DNA of 27,860 nucleotides from Clostridiales bacterium. Lineage in GTDB: Bacteria; Bacillota; Clostridia; TANB77; CAG-508. Positions 7,731-16,240 of this stretch are shown piece after piece. The stretch lies in contig DXVF01000020.1 of the NCBI GenBank assembly GCA_019417465.1, forward strand, positions 1 to 27,860, given 5' to 3'. A program made the translations under genes and the position numbers. The notes under the pieces were generated by a model. The model was not told the DNA's origin. It did no database searches and saw nothing but the letters and a program-made list of their open reading frames with translations. Every line of letters starts with the position of its first letter. Position 1 is the stretch's first letter.

Positions 7731-8384
7731 TTAATCTCTTCTTTTTCCGAATATAGATAGAACTCTTAAGAAAATGTTAATAAAATCAAGATATAGTTGC
7801 ATTGCACCATAAATATATAATTTTTCTTGATTCAAATTAGGGTCCTGTTGTAATTGTTTAATTGTGTTGATATCGTATGCAGTTATTCCAAAAAATACAA
7901 ATAGAATAACCCAATCTAATATTAAATCTAACATAGAATTTCCTATAAATAGATTAATTAAACTTAATATTATTCCAGCTATTAAAATTCCAAATAATAA
8001 TGTATGCCATGAACTTAAGTCTTTTTTTGTAATAAATCCTATAAGTGCAAAAGCACCAAACAAAAAAGCTGATACAATAAATAGTTGAATAATAGAGTTA
8101 AGTTCAAAGACGGCAAATATTGTTGACAGTGAAACACCATTCAGCATCGAGTAAATGAAATATAATATAGCTACTAACATTGGTGATAGCTTCTTAAATA
8201 AAAATGAAAAGAGTAAAACGACAACAACCTCTAATATAAGTAAAACGTTAAAATATCCTTTAGTAATAATATCAACAAATAAGCCAGATGAATAAGTATA
8301 CCATGATACAATTGCAGTTCCTAAAAGGCCAATAAACATCCAAAAAAATGTTTTTGACATTAATTTACTTTCTTGTAACTCCAT
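7731..8384 (-). CDS. Bax inhibitor-1 / YccA family membrane protein
   Basis: A 217-residue protein with about seven hydrophobic helices and almost no loops, ending in a basic tail GKRRD. FFGITAYDINTIKQL near the C-terminus contains the conserved aspartate of the Bax inhibitor-1/YccA (TMBIM) family, and LSTIFAVFE is typical of the middle helices. Bacterial members act as membrane channels or modulators, such as pH-sensitive calcium leak (BsYetJ); its function here is unproven. The start is the ATG at 8384, directly after GGAGGTG; the longer frame from 8471 covers the promoter and ribosome site. CGG at 7748 is split as TTC-GGA and the frame is undisturbed. Confidence 0.9.
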   Translation of the reverse strand: MELQESKLMSKTFFWMFIGLLGTAIVSWYTYSSGLFVDIITKGYFNVLLILEVVVVLLFSFLFKKLSPMLVAILYFIYSMLNGVSLSTIFAVFELNSIIQLFIVSAFLFGAFALIGFITKKDLSSWHTLLFGILIAGIILSLINLFIGNSMLDLILDWVILFVFFGITAYDINTIKQLQQDPNLNQEKLYIYGAMQLYLDFINIFLRVLSIFGKRRD

Positions 8385-8407
8385 TATAAATTCACCTCCA
8401 TGATAAT

Positions 8408-8437
8408 AGTATACTATAAAATTAAATAATAATTCAA
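8408..8437 (-). promoter_or_regulatory. Promoter of the Bax inhibitor-1 family gene
   Basis: On the minus strand TTGAAT (8437-8432) and TATACT (8413-8408) are 18 bases apart, about 25 bases before the ATG. Confidence 0.65.
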
Positions 8438-8447
8438 TACCAGATTG

Positions 8448-8489
8448 CAAATAGGAAAAAATAAAGTTCAAATAGGAAAAAATAAAGCT
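8448..8489. repeat. 21-bp tandem repeat, two copies
   Basis: CAAATAGGAAAAAATAAAG occurs at 8448-8466 and again at 8469-8487, a 21-base period. It lies just upstream of the leftward promoter. Its role is unknown. Confidence 0.85.
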
Positions 8490-8579
8490 AGAAATTAAGA
8501 TTTTAATATTAAAAGTATATAAATAATATCTTGAGAATGGTAAAATTCTTGTTTATACAGTTTTTATTTGTAAAATTAC

Positions 8580-8608
8580 TTGACAAATAGAAAAAAATAG
8601 TGTAAAGT
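8580..8608 (+). promoter_or_regulatory. Promoter of the ylxM-ffh operon
   Basis: A consensus TTGACA at 8580-8585 and TAAAGT at 8603-8608 have 17-base spacing, about 35 bases before the ylxM start. Confidence 0.75.
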
Positions 8609-8642
8609 ATATTAGCATTACAAAAAGAAAGGGATGCCTGAA

Positions 8643-8996
8643 ATGGAAAAAAATGTCCAAATAAGTATGTTATGCCAAATATATGGAAAATTGTTAACAG
8701 ATAAACAATTTGAATTTATAAATGATTATTATAATAATGATTTAACTTTATCTGAAATAGCAGAAAATAATCAAATAACTAGGCAAGCTGTTAGGGATAT
8801 TATAAAAAAAGGCGAGAAAAAACTTTTTGAATATGAAAAAGAACTTAAGATTATGGAAAAAATGTTAGAACAAGAAAAAAAGGCTAAAGATATAGTTAGA
8901 AGTCTAGAAGATTTAAAACAGAATTTACAATTTAATAATTCTAATGCTAAAGAAAAAATAGATAAAATAGAAAGCATGTTAGAAAACTTAATTTAA
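8643..8996 (+). CDS. ylxM: YlxM family SRP-associated HTH protein
   Basis: A protein of about 117 residues. LLTDKQFEFINDYYNNDLTLSEIAENNQITRQAVRD (in part) is a sigma-70 region-4-like helix-turn-helix (about residues 12-48), followed by a long, charged coiled coil. YlxM (p13) usually lies just before ffh and modulates the SRP GTPase in streptococci; that link is known for the family. The in-frame ATG at 8634 directly touches the AAAGGG site, so ATG 8643 with about nine bases of spacing is preferred. Confidence 0.88.
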   Translation: MEKNVQISMLCQIYGKLLTDKQFEFINDYYNNDLTLSEIAENNQITRQAVRDIIKKGEKKLFEYEKELKIMEKMLEQEKKAKDIVRSLEDLKQNLQFNNSNAKEKIDKIESMLENLI

Positions 8997-9037
8997 ATTC
9001 TAAAAGTAAATCTCTATGTTAGTTAGGAGGATGAAAT

Positions 9038-10398
9038 ATGGCGTTTGAAGGAATATCCTCAAAATTTCAAGAAATAACAAGAAAGCTAAAAGGAAAAGCA
9101 AGGATTACAGAATCTGATTTAAAAGAGATGCTAAGAGAAGTAAAACTTGCGTTACTAGAAGCAGATGTTAATTATAAAATTGTAAAAGAATTTATAAGCC
9201 AGATTCAAGAAAAAGCTTTAGGCCAAGATGTATTAAAATCATTAACACCAGGGCAACAAGTTATAAAAATAGTAAAAGATGAATTAGTAGAATTACTAGG
9301 TGGAACAGAAAGTAAAATTAATTTTACACCAAATCCACCAACAATAATTATGATGGTTGGTCTTCAGGGTAGTGGTAAAACAACAACATCTGGTAAACTT
9401 GCAAACATATTAAGAAAACAAGGTAAAAAGCCACTTTTAGTAGCATGTGATGTATATAGACCAGCAGCTATTAAGCAATTACAAGTTGTTGGTTCACAAC
9501 TTAATATTCCAGTATATGCAAATGAAAATACCAAAGACGTTGTGCAAATTGCAAAACAAGCCATGAATGTAGCAATTAGTAAATTAAATGATGTTGTTAT
9601 TATAGATACAGCTCGGAAGACTACATATAGATGAAGAACTAATGGAAGAGCTTAAAAATTTAAAATTAAGTGTCAAGCCACATGAAATATTATTAGTTGT
9701 GGATAGCATGACAGGTCAAGATGCAGTAAATGTAGCTGAAAGCTTTAATGAAAAATTAGGTATAGATGGAATAGTTCTTACAAAATTAGATGGTGATACT
9801 CGTGGTGGTGCAGCAATTTCCGCAAAAAAAGTAACTGGTAGACCTATAAAATATGTAGCTACTGGTGAAAAACTAAGTGATATAGAAGAATTTCATCCAG
9901 AAAGAATGGCATCAAGAATTCTAGGAATGGGTGATGTACTTTCTATTATAGAAAAAGCAGAAGAAGCATTTGATGAAGAAGAAGCTTTAAAACTAGAAAA
10001 ACAGCTTAGAAAAAAAGAATTTGACTTAGATGATTATTTAATGCAATTAAGACAAGTAAAAAAAATGGGTTCATTTTCATCAATACTAAAAATGATACCA
10101 GGTATGAATCAAATTAAAGACTTAAAAGTTGATGATAATGAATTTAATAGAATAGAAGCAATAATATGCTCAATGACAGCTAAAGAAAGAAAAAATCCAA
10201 AGTTGTTGAATGCAAGTAGAAGAAAAAGAATAGCTTCACGGTAGTGGAACAACAGTTCAAGCAATAAATAAATTTATGGAATCATTTGAGATGACTCAAA
10301 AAATGATGAAAAAAATGCAAGGTGGAAAAGGTATGAAAAATATAATGAAAAACTTTAAAGGAATGAATCCAAATGATTTGAAAAATTTGAAATTCTAA
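9038..10398 (+). CDS. ffh: Signal recognition particle GTPase Ffh, doubly +1 recoded
   Basis: SRP54/Ffh binds 4.5S RNA and signal peptides and delivers nascent chains to FtsY. The reconstructed protein is about 452 residues, the normal family length. The N domain is followed by the G1 loop GLQGSGKTTT (about residue 108), DVYRPAA, TKLDGDTRGGAA and a methionine-rich M domain. Two breaks occur. At 9614 the frame reads GCT-CGG-AAG; skipping the C gives GCT-GGA-AGA-CTA, which restores the universal DTAGR-L motif (G3 loop, residue 193). At 10239 TCA-CGG-TAG is an immediate stop; skipping the C gives TCA-GGT-AGT-GGA and restores the M-domain IASGSGTTVQ (residue 401). The gene is essential in most bacteria, so decay at exactly these glycines is implausible. 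It is third-party evidence for true recoding. The stop is at 10396-10398. Confidence 0.93.
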
Positions 10399-10576
10399 TA
10401 TAAATAATTTATTAAAAAAGTAGGTATATTTATTACAAGAAAATTAGTATATAAGCAAGAACTAAAATATTAAAAATAAGATAAAAAATAAGACAAAACT
10501 TTTTAGTTTTTGTTTAATTAAATTTGTTATTAATATTAAAAAATATATATAAAGTATTTAGTAGGAGGTGAAAAAG

Positions 10577-10810
10577 ATGGTAAAAATTAGATTACAAAGA
10601 CAAGGTGCAAAAAAAGCTCCATTCTATCATATAGTTGTAGCAGATTCAAAATCTCCAAGAGATGGTAAAATAATAGAAAAAATAGGAACATACAATCCTA
10701 TGACAGATCCAGCTACAATCGTTTTAGATAATGAAAAAGTAGCTACATGGATAAAAAATGGTGCAAAACCTACAGATACTGTAAAAGCTTTAATAGAAAA
10801 AGCAAAATAA
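10577..10810 (+). CDS. rpsP: 30S ribosomal protein S16
   Basis: A 77-residue S16. MVKIRLQRQGAKKAPFYHIV is the standard N-terminus, with RDGKIIEKIGTYNPM in the middle. It binds 16S rRNA and stabilises the small subunit. The start is ATG 10577 behind GGAGGTG; the GTG at 10568 overlaps that site. The 178-base gap from ffh holds a short hairpin near 10495-10515, which may attenuate transcription. Confidence 0.96.
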   Translation: MVKIRLQRQGAKKAPFYHIVVADSKSPRDGKIIEKIGTYNPMTDPATIVLDNEKVATWIKNGAKPTDTVKALIEKAK

Positions 10811-10854
10811 ATTTTTATTTTTAAATAAAAGCCTTTAAGAAAGAAGGTAAATTA

Positions 10855-11085
10855 ATGAAAGATGTTTTAGAATTAATTGTTAAAAATCTTGTAAGCAATC
10901 CTGATTCTGTACAAATTACTGAAAATACTACAGATTATTCTATACAGTTAAAAGTAAAAGTAGATAAAGCTGATATGGGAAAGGTTATTGGCAAGCAAGG
11001 TCGTATAGCAAAAGCAATTAGAACAGTTATGAAATCTATAGGAGTAACTGAAAAGAAAAAAGTTGATATAGAATTTTTAGATTAA
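10855..11085 (+). CDS. khpA: KH-domain RNA-binding protein KhpA
   Basis: A 76-residue single KH-domain protein (YlqC/KhpA). VDKADMGKVIGKQGRIAKAI contains the GxxG loop as GKQG, and the operon position between rpsP and rimM is the usual one. With KhpB it binds RNA and affects cell elongation in streptococci. CGT in GGT-CGT-ATA encodes the conserved arginine, showing that CGT is a normal arginine codon here. Confidence 0.94.
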   Translation: MKDVLELIVKNLVSNPDSVQITENTTDYSIQLKVKVDKADMGKVIGKQGRIAKAIRTVMKSIGVTEKKKVDIEFLD

Positions 11086-11099
11086 GAGGAATATTATAT

Positions 11100-11606
11100 A
11101 TGCAAGAATATCTTGAAATAGGTCAAATTGTAAATACATTCGGTGTAAAAGGAATGTTAAAAATAAATCCTTTTACAGATAATATAACAAGATTTGAAAA
11201 ATTAAAAAAAGTATATATCTGTAAAAAATCTTCTATGGAAGAAGTAGAAATAGAAGAAGTAAAATATCATAAAAATATGGTTTTATTAAAATTTAAAGGC
11301 ATAGATGATATGAATATGGCCGAAAAATATAAAGGAATGTATCTAAAAATACATAGAAAAGATGCAATTAAGCTTCCAAAAGATACATATTTCATTGCAG
11401 ACTTAATTGGATTACAAGTATATACAGATGAAGGCATTTTACTTGGAAAAGTAGACGATATATATAATACAGGAAGTAATGATATATATGTTGTAAAAGA
11501 CGAGCTTGGAAAACAAGTATTACTTCCAGGAATAAAAGAAGTTCTAAAAGATATCAACTTAGAAGAAGAAAAAATAATTGTTCACTTAATAAAAGGTTTA
11601 ATATAA
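11100..11606 (+). CDS. rimM: Ribosome maturation factor RimM
   Basis: A 168-residue RimM, which binds S19 and helps 30S head maturation. The N-terminal LEIGQIVNTFGVKGMLKI and the PRC-barrel segment YFIADLIGLQVYTDEG ... LLPGIKEVLKDINLEEEKI are typical. It starts 14 bases after khpA and precedes trmD. CGG at 11141 is split as TTC-GGT and is read normally as F-G. Confidence 0.95.
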   Translation: MQEYLEIGQIVNTFGVKGMLKINPFTDNITRFEKLKKVYICKKSSMEEVEIEEVKYHKNMVLLKFKGIDDMNMAEKYKGMYLKIHRKDAIKLPKDTYFIADLIGLQVYTDEGILLGKVDDIYNTGSNDIYVVKDELGKQVLLPGIKEVLKDINLEEEKIIVHLIKGLI

Positions 11607-11628
11607 TTAGTTTAAAATGGAGGAATTT

Positions 11629-12297
11629 ATGAAGTTTGATGTGCTAACACTTTTTCCAGAAAGCTTTGAACCAATAAAACAAAGCATATTAGGAAGGGCT
11701 TTAGAAAAAAATCTAATTAGTTTAAATTTAATAAATATTAGAGATTTTTCAAAAGATAAGCATAAAAAAGTAGATGATACTCCATATGGCGGTGGTGCTG
11801 GAATGGTTATAAAACCAGATGTTGTATATGATGCATATAAATCTATAAAAGATAAAAATGCAAAAGTAATATATTTGTCACCACAAGGGAATGTATTAAA
11901 TCAAAAAAAAGTTGAATCTCTTAGTAAAGAGGAACATCTTATTCTATTATGCGGACATTATGAAGGAATAGACCAAAGAGTAATTGATGAAATAGTAGAT
12001 GAAGAAATTTCAATAGGTGATTATGTGTTAACAGGAGGAGAAATACCAGCAATGGTATTAATTGATTCTGTTAGTAGATATGTAGAAGGTGTACTTACAA
12101 AAGAATCTATAAAAGAAGAATCTTTTTCTGATAATCTTCTAGAATATCCGCAATACACAAGACCTGAAGTTTTTTTAGGGAAGAAAGTTCCAGAAGTATT
12201 ACTATCTGGTCATCACGAAAATATTCGCAAATGGAGAGAAGAACAATCTTTAAAAAATACGTATCAGAAAAGGCCAGATCTTTTAAAAGAAAAATAA
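11629..12297 (+). CDS. trmD: tRNA (guanine37-N1)-methyltransferase TrmD
   Basis: A SPOUT methyltransferase of 222 residues that makes m1G37 next to the anticodon in tRNAs with G36-G37 and so guards against +1 frameshifting. MKFDVLTLFPE, DTPYGGGAGMV, LLCGHYEGIDQRV and SIGDYVLTGGEIPAM (SAM knot) and the C-terminal HHENIRKWR are all present. The start is ATG 11629; ATG 11617 lies within its GGAGGAATT site. CGC encodes the conserved arginine in NIRKW, so CGC is normal. The protein looks complete and ordinary despite the unusual +1 sites elsewhere in the window. Confidence 0.96.
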   Translation: MKFDVLTLFPESFEPIKQSILGRALEKNLISLNLINIRDFSKDKHKKVDDTPYGGGAGMVIKPDVVYDAYKSIKDKNAKVIYLSPQGNVLNQKKVESLSKEEHLILLCGHYEGIDQRVIDEIVDEEISIGDYVLTGGEIPAMVLIDSVSRYVEGVLTKESIKEESFSDNLLEYPQYTRPEVFLGKKVPEVLLSGHHENIRKWREEQSLKNTYQKRPDLLKEK

Positions 12298-12381
12298 TAT
12301 GGTTAAAAAATTTTTGATACAAAAATAAAAGGTATTAGGAGCCAAAATAAATCCTAAAATAAGAAAGGGAGGAGAATATCG

Positions 12382-12882
12382 ATGGATATCATAAAATCAA
12401 TAGAACATGAACAATTGAAAAATAAGATACCTGTCCTTAAAGTTGGTGATACAGTAAAAGTACATCAAAGAATTAAGGAAGGAAATAGAGAAAGAATCCA
12501 AGTATTCGAAGGAATTATAATTAAAAAACAAGGTGGCGGAATTAACGCTACATTTACAGTAAGAAGAGTAGCATATGGTGTAGGAGTAGAAAAAACATTT
12601 TTAGTTCACTCACCTATGATGGAAAAAGTAGAATTAGTAAGAGTAGGTAAAGCAAGAAGAGCTAAATTATACTACTTAAGAGATAGAGTAGGAAAATCTG
12701 CTAAGACTAAAGAAGATATTGGTGCTAGAATTGAAAATAAAGAAATTACTTTAAAAGAAGAATTTGTAGAAGAACCAGTAGTGGAAGAAGCAGATGTTAA
12801 TGAAGAAGTAACAACTGTAGAAGAAGCACCTGTAGAGCAAACAGAAGCTGTAGCTACAGAAGAAGTTAAAGATGCAGAATAA
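12382..12882 (+). CDS. rplS: 50S ribosomal protein L19 with acidic C-terminal tail
   Basis: Residues 1-118 are a standard L19: IKSIEHEQLKNKIPVLKVGD, RIQVFEGIIIKKQGGG and KARRAKLYYLRDRVGKSAK, at the 30S-50S interface. About 45 further residues form a low-complexity tail of Glu, Val, Ala and Thr (EEPVVEEA, VEEAPVEQTEAV), which most L19 proteins of about 115 residues lack. It is preceded by AGGGAGGAG and closes the operon before a strong terminator. Confidence 0.95.
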   Translation: MDIIKSIEHEQLKNKIPVLKVGDTVKVHQRIKEGNRERIQVFEGIIIKKQGGGINATFTVRRVAYGVGVEKTFLVHSPMMEKVELVRVGKARRAKLYYLRDRVGKSAKTKEDIGARIENKEITLKEEFVEEPVVEEADVNEEVTTVEEAPVEQTEAVATEEVKDAE

Positions 12883-12886
12883 TGAT

Positions 12887-12925
12887 ATAAAAATAAAAAC
12901 CTTTTTAAAAGGTTTTTATTTTTAT
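12887..12925. terminator. Rho-independent terminator after rplS
   Basis: A perfect dyad with 19-base arms and a single central base, CC/GG near the loop and long A/T flanks. It can act in both directions, but the minus-strand protease ends 86 bases away. Confidence 0.92.
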
Positions 12926-13010
12926 ATCTAGGAAATCTCTATATTATAGGGCAAAATTTAACTATATACATTTTTTATTATATAAAATTTGCACATAATT
13001 TATAAAATAA

Positions 13011-15398
13011 TTAATTTTTTTTGCTGATATCAGCATATTTTTTTAATTTCTCGTAAGCCAAATAATTAATTGAACCAGCAGGGAAGTTACCTTTACTATC
13101 TTTCTTTCCAGCAGGAACTCCTGTTAAAATTTCAATACCTTCTTCAATTGTAGAAATTGCATAAATATGGAATTTTTTATCTTTAACAGCTTCAATTACT
13201 TCATCAGAAAGATTTAAGTTTCTTACATTTTGTATAGGTATTATTACACCATGTGAACCATTTAAACCACGTAATTTACATATTTGGAAAAAGCCTTCTA
13301 TTTTATCATTCACACCACCAATTGGTTGAACTTCACCTTTTTGATTTACAGAACCAGTAACTGCAATTGATTGATTAATAGGAACTCCTGATAAACTAGA
13401 TAGAATTGCGTAAAGTTCTGTACTAGAGGCACTATCACCATCAACACCATTATATAATTGTTCAAAACATATACTTGCAGTAAGTGAAAGAGGAATATCT
13501 TGAGCAAACATTTCTCCCAAATATCCACTAAGAATAAATACACCTTTAGAATGTGTAGAGCCAGATAATTCAACTTCACGTTCTACATTTATTACACCTG
13601 TTTTTCCAGTATAAGTATTAGCTGTGATTTTGGCTGGTTTTCCAAAAGTATAATCACCAATACTCATTATAGTAAGTCCATTGATTTGTCCAACTACGAA
13701 TCCAGATGTATCTATTAATAAAGTATTATCCTTAATCATTTCTACATATTTGCTATCATATTTTTTTACTCTTTCTATTCTTTCTTTTAAAGCTTTATCA
13801 ACATATTCTGCGGTTACTATCTTTTCTTTAGCCATTTTAGCCCAAGTTGCAGATTCACCAATGATTTGAGCTAAATCATTAAATCTTGTGGATAATTTAT
13901 TTTGGTCATCTGCAAGTTTTGAAGCATATTCTATAACTTTTGCAACAGCTCCTTTATCTAATGGAAGTAAGTCTTCTTGTTCACAGTATCCATGAATAAA
14001 TCTTGCAAGTTTATTCATATTGTCTACATTCATAGGTGAAGAGTCTTCAAATTCAACTTTTATTTTAAATAACTTTCGAAAATCAGTATCAAATGATAAT
14101 AATGTTTGATAGATATTTTCATTACCAATTAAAATCACTTTAATATCTAGAGGAATTGGTTCGGGCTTTAAAGAAACCATAACCATTGAAGAACGTTGGT
14201 CTGCAGTATTTTCTATTAATAATTCTTTCATTCTTAAAGCCTTCTTTAAAGCTTCATAGCATAAGCCATTTGCAACTAAATCACTTGCCTGAAATATAAT
14301 ATAACCACCATTTGCTTTATGAAGTAAACCAGATTTTAGCATTGTGTAATCTGTTTTTAAAGCACCAAAATAGTTTTCATATTCTAATTTTCCAAAAATA
14401 TTATGATAAGAATAGTTAGAATCCATAATAACAGGAGCACCTTCTTGTTCACTATTGTCAACAAATAAGTTTACACGATAATTAAGCCATGGTTTAGGAA
14501 GTTCCATTCTAGGTGCTTGCATCTGCACTTTATTATCATTTTTGTCTTCTGCTAAGAAGTAATCAATATTTTTTAATATATCTTTTTTTATATTATCTAA
14601 AAATGTATTAATTTTCTTATTCCTTTTATATTTAGATTTTATTAGATTAATATGACCATTAATTGTAAGCAATGCAACATTAGATTGCCAATCATTTAGT
14701 TTTTTATCAGCTTCACGTTCAATAGATTTTATTTCACTAATAACATCCATTATATGTTGTTGAACAATTGCAGATTTATCTTCAAATTCTTTTTTTGTTT
14801 TATCATCTAATTTGTCAAATTCAGATTCTTCGATAGTTTTCCCATTAATAACTGGCATCATATAGATACCATTTTTTGCAGATTTTACTTGAAAGCCATA
14901 TTTATTAGATTTCTCATTTAATTTTTCCATAAGAATATTTCTTTTTTCTTCATATTCTTGTTTTATTAATTTCTTTTCTTTTTCAAAATCATCATTATTA
15001 AATGTATTTTTTATATCTAATTTAATTTCTTTTATAAATTGATCCATAGTATCTCTAAATTCTCTGCCTTGACCTGCAGAAAGAGAAACTGCAATTGGTT
15101 CATTAGGATTATCAAAATTGTATATATAACACCAATCAGAAGGTGTTTTCTTCTTTTTTGATATTTTATCTAAGTAATGTTTTGTATACATTGTTTTACC
15201 AACACCACTTGGACCTTCTAAGTATAAGTTATATCCTTTTATATCTACATTTATACCAAATTCTAATGCTTTTATACCACGGTCTTGACCAATTCCAGTA
15301 GAAATAGAATCAATTTCTGCAGTTGTATTAAATTTAAAAACATTTGGGTCACAAGTTATCTTTAAATCTTTATAAGATAATTCATTATTTTTTTTCAT
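13011..15398 (-). CDS. Lon-related ATP-dependent protease (AAA+ plus S16 domain)
   Basis: A 795-residue protein. It has a Walker A in LEGPSGVGKT (about residues 60-69), a coiled-coil insertion rich in Lys/Glu (about residues 120-280), HKANGGYIIFQ as the Walker B region, and a C-terminal S16 peptidase domain with Ser656 in GDSASS and Lys699 in NDKIEG. The 43-residue Ser-Lys spacing equals that of Lon. It lacks the Lon N-terminal substrate domain, which fits the Lon-related (YcbZ-like, LonC-type) class. It has its own AGGAGGATAC site and follows rimI by 18 bases, so it may be transcribed with the tsaE-tsaB-rimI row. It contains no in-frame CGG over nearly 800 codons. Confidence 0.92.
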   Translation of the reverse strand: MKKNNELSYKDLKITCDPNVFKFNTTAEIDSISTGIGQDRGIKALEFGINVDIKGYNLYLEGPSGVGKTMYTKHYLDKISKKKKTPSDWCYIYNFDNPNEPIAVSLSAGQGREFRDTMDQFIKEIKLDIKNTFNNDDFEKEKKLIKQEYEEKRNILMEKLNEKSNKYGFQVKSAKNGIYMMPVINGKTIEESEFDKLDDKTKKEFEDKSAIVQQHIMDVISEIKSIEREADKKLNDWQSNVALLTINGHINLIKSKYKRNKKINTFLDNIKKDILKNIDYFLAEDKNDNKVQMQAPRMELPKPWLNYRVNLFVDNSEQEGAPVIMDSNYSYHNIFGKLEYENYFGALKTDYTMLKSGLLHKANGGYIIFQASDLVANGLCYEALKKALRMKELLIENTADQRSSMVMVSLKPEPIPLDIKVILIGNENIYQTLLSFDTDFRKLFKIKVEFEDSSPMNVDNMNKLARFIHGYCEQEDLLPLDKGAVAKVIEYASKLADDQNKLSTRFNDLAQIIGESATWAKMAKEKIVTAEYVDKALKERIERVKKYDSKYVEMIKDNTLLIDTSGFVVGQINGLTIMSIGDYTFGKPAKITANTYTGKTGVINVEREVELSGSTHSKGVFILSGYLGEMFAQDIPLSLTASICFEQLYNGVDGDSASSTELYAILSSLSGVPINQSIAVTGSVNQKGEVQPIGGVNDKIEGFFQICKLRGLNGSHGVIIPIQNVRNLNLSDEVIEAVKDKKFHIYAISTIEEGIEILTGVPAGKKDSKGNFPAGSINYLAYEKLKKYADISKKN

Positions 15399-15416
15399 TT
15401 GTATCCTCCTTAAAAT

Positions 15417-15863
15417 TTATCTTTTTAAATATAAAGTCATAATAATAGCGTCATATTTGTTATTGTAGTATTTTTTTCGTAGTCCAACTTTTTCAAAATG
15501 GAATTTTTTATATAAATTGATTGCTGGTAAATTATTCTCATTAACTTCTAATGTTATATTAGAACAATTTTCGTATTTTGCAAGCTTTATTAAATATTCT
15601 AACATTTTAGAAGCAATTCCTAATCCTCGCTTATCTTTTTTTGTTACAATATTCATTATATCAGCTGTATTGTCAATTACTAGAATTCCAGCAAAACCAA
15701 CAATTTCATCAAATTGTTTAGAAACTATGTATCTAGAATTAATATTGTCAATTTCTGATTTTAATATTCTGTAAGTCCAAAAATTATCAAAGTTTTTTTC
15801 TAGGTTTTCTTTTATATTATCTAAATCTTGTATAGTCATTTTAGAGATTTTAATAGAGTTCAT
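15417..15863 (-). CDS. rimI: Ribosomal-protein-alanine N-acetyltransferase RimI
   Basis: A 148-residue GNAT protein. IVGFAGILVIDNTADIMNIVTKKDKRGLGIASKMLEYLI (in part) carries the acetyl-CoA loop KRGLGIA, and LEVNENNLPAINLYKKFHFEKVGLRKKYY is the RimI-type C-terminal motif. It follows tsaE and tsaB, the usual tsaE-tsaB-rimI grouping, but a 236-base inverted-repeat element lies between. No strong ribosome site precedes the ATG at 15863, so the start is less certain. Confidence 0.88.
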   Translation of the reverse strand: MNSIKISKMTIQDLDNIKENLEKNFDNFWTYRILKSEIDNINSRYIVSKQFDEIVGFAGILVIDNTADIMNIVTKKDKRGLGIASKMLEYLIKLAKYENCSNITLEVNENNLPAINLYKKFHFEKVGLRKKYYNNKYDAIIMTLYLKR

Positions 15864-15895
15864 AATTTTGAGTTTTTTGCTGTTTTTAAAATTTT

Positions 15896-16131
15896 ACTAT
15901 TTAATGGGGTGTGTGCCAAGAGTCCGGTTTGGAAGGTTTTGTATATTAAAATAAAAAATAAGTTTTCCAAGGCGCTTTAGTTTTGCATAGATTCAAATGG
16001 TAGAGACACACTATAAACAGAAGATGTGAATAACGACTCATGCTCAAACTCATTTTTTATTTTAATATACAAAACCTTCCAAACCTACTTGGGAGATATA
16101 AAATAACTTTAGTAGTAACATTAAATAGTGA
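15896..16131. repeat. Long inverted-repeat element: MITE-like or structured RNA
   Basis: Nested dyads span the gap between tsaB and rimI. A perfect 34-bp arm at 15926-15959 pairs with 16054-16087, CCAAG at 15916-15920 pairs with CTTGG at 16090-16094, and ACTATTTAATG at 15896-15906 pairs with 16121-16131. The 94-base centre is richer in G and C than the surroundings and has no convincing gene. It could be a short non-autonomous transposon (MITE) or an RNA that folds into a long rod. I see no clear target-site duplication. An operon transcript from tsaB to rimI would carry this hairpin. Confidence 0.75.
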
Positions 16132-16240
16132 TTTTATACTAACAGGTTCCTTTCGTTATATATTTTTATATATTTTTTTAATATTTGTTTATATTTTTTC
16201 GTTTTGTAAGCAATATTAAATTTATTAAGTAATATTGGAT

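Noticed and set aside
15955..16060. 35-codon minus-strand ORF inside the inverted-repeat element
   Set aside because: It has no ribosome binding site, runs into the repeat arm and has a composition unlike the real genes.
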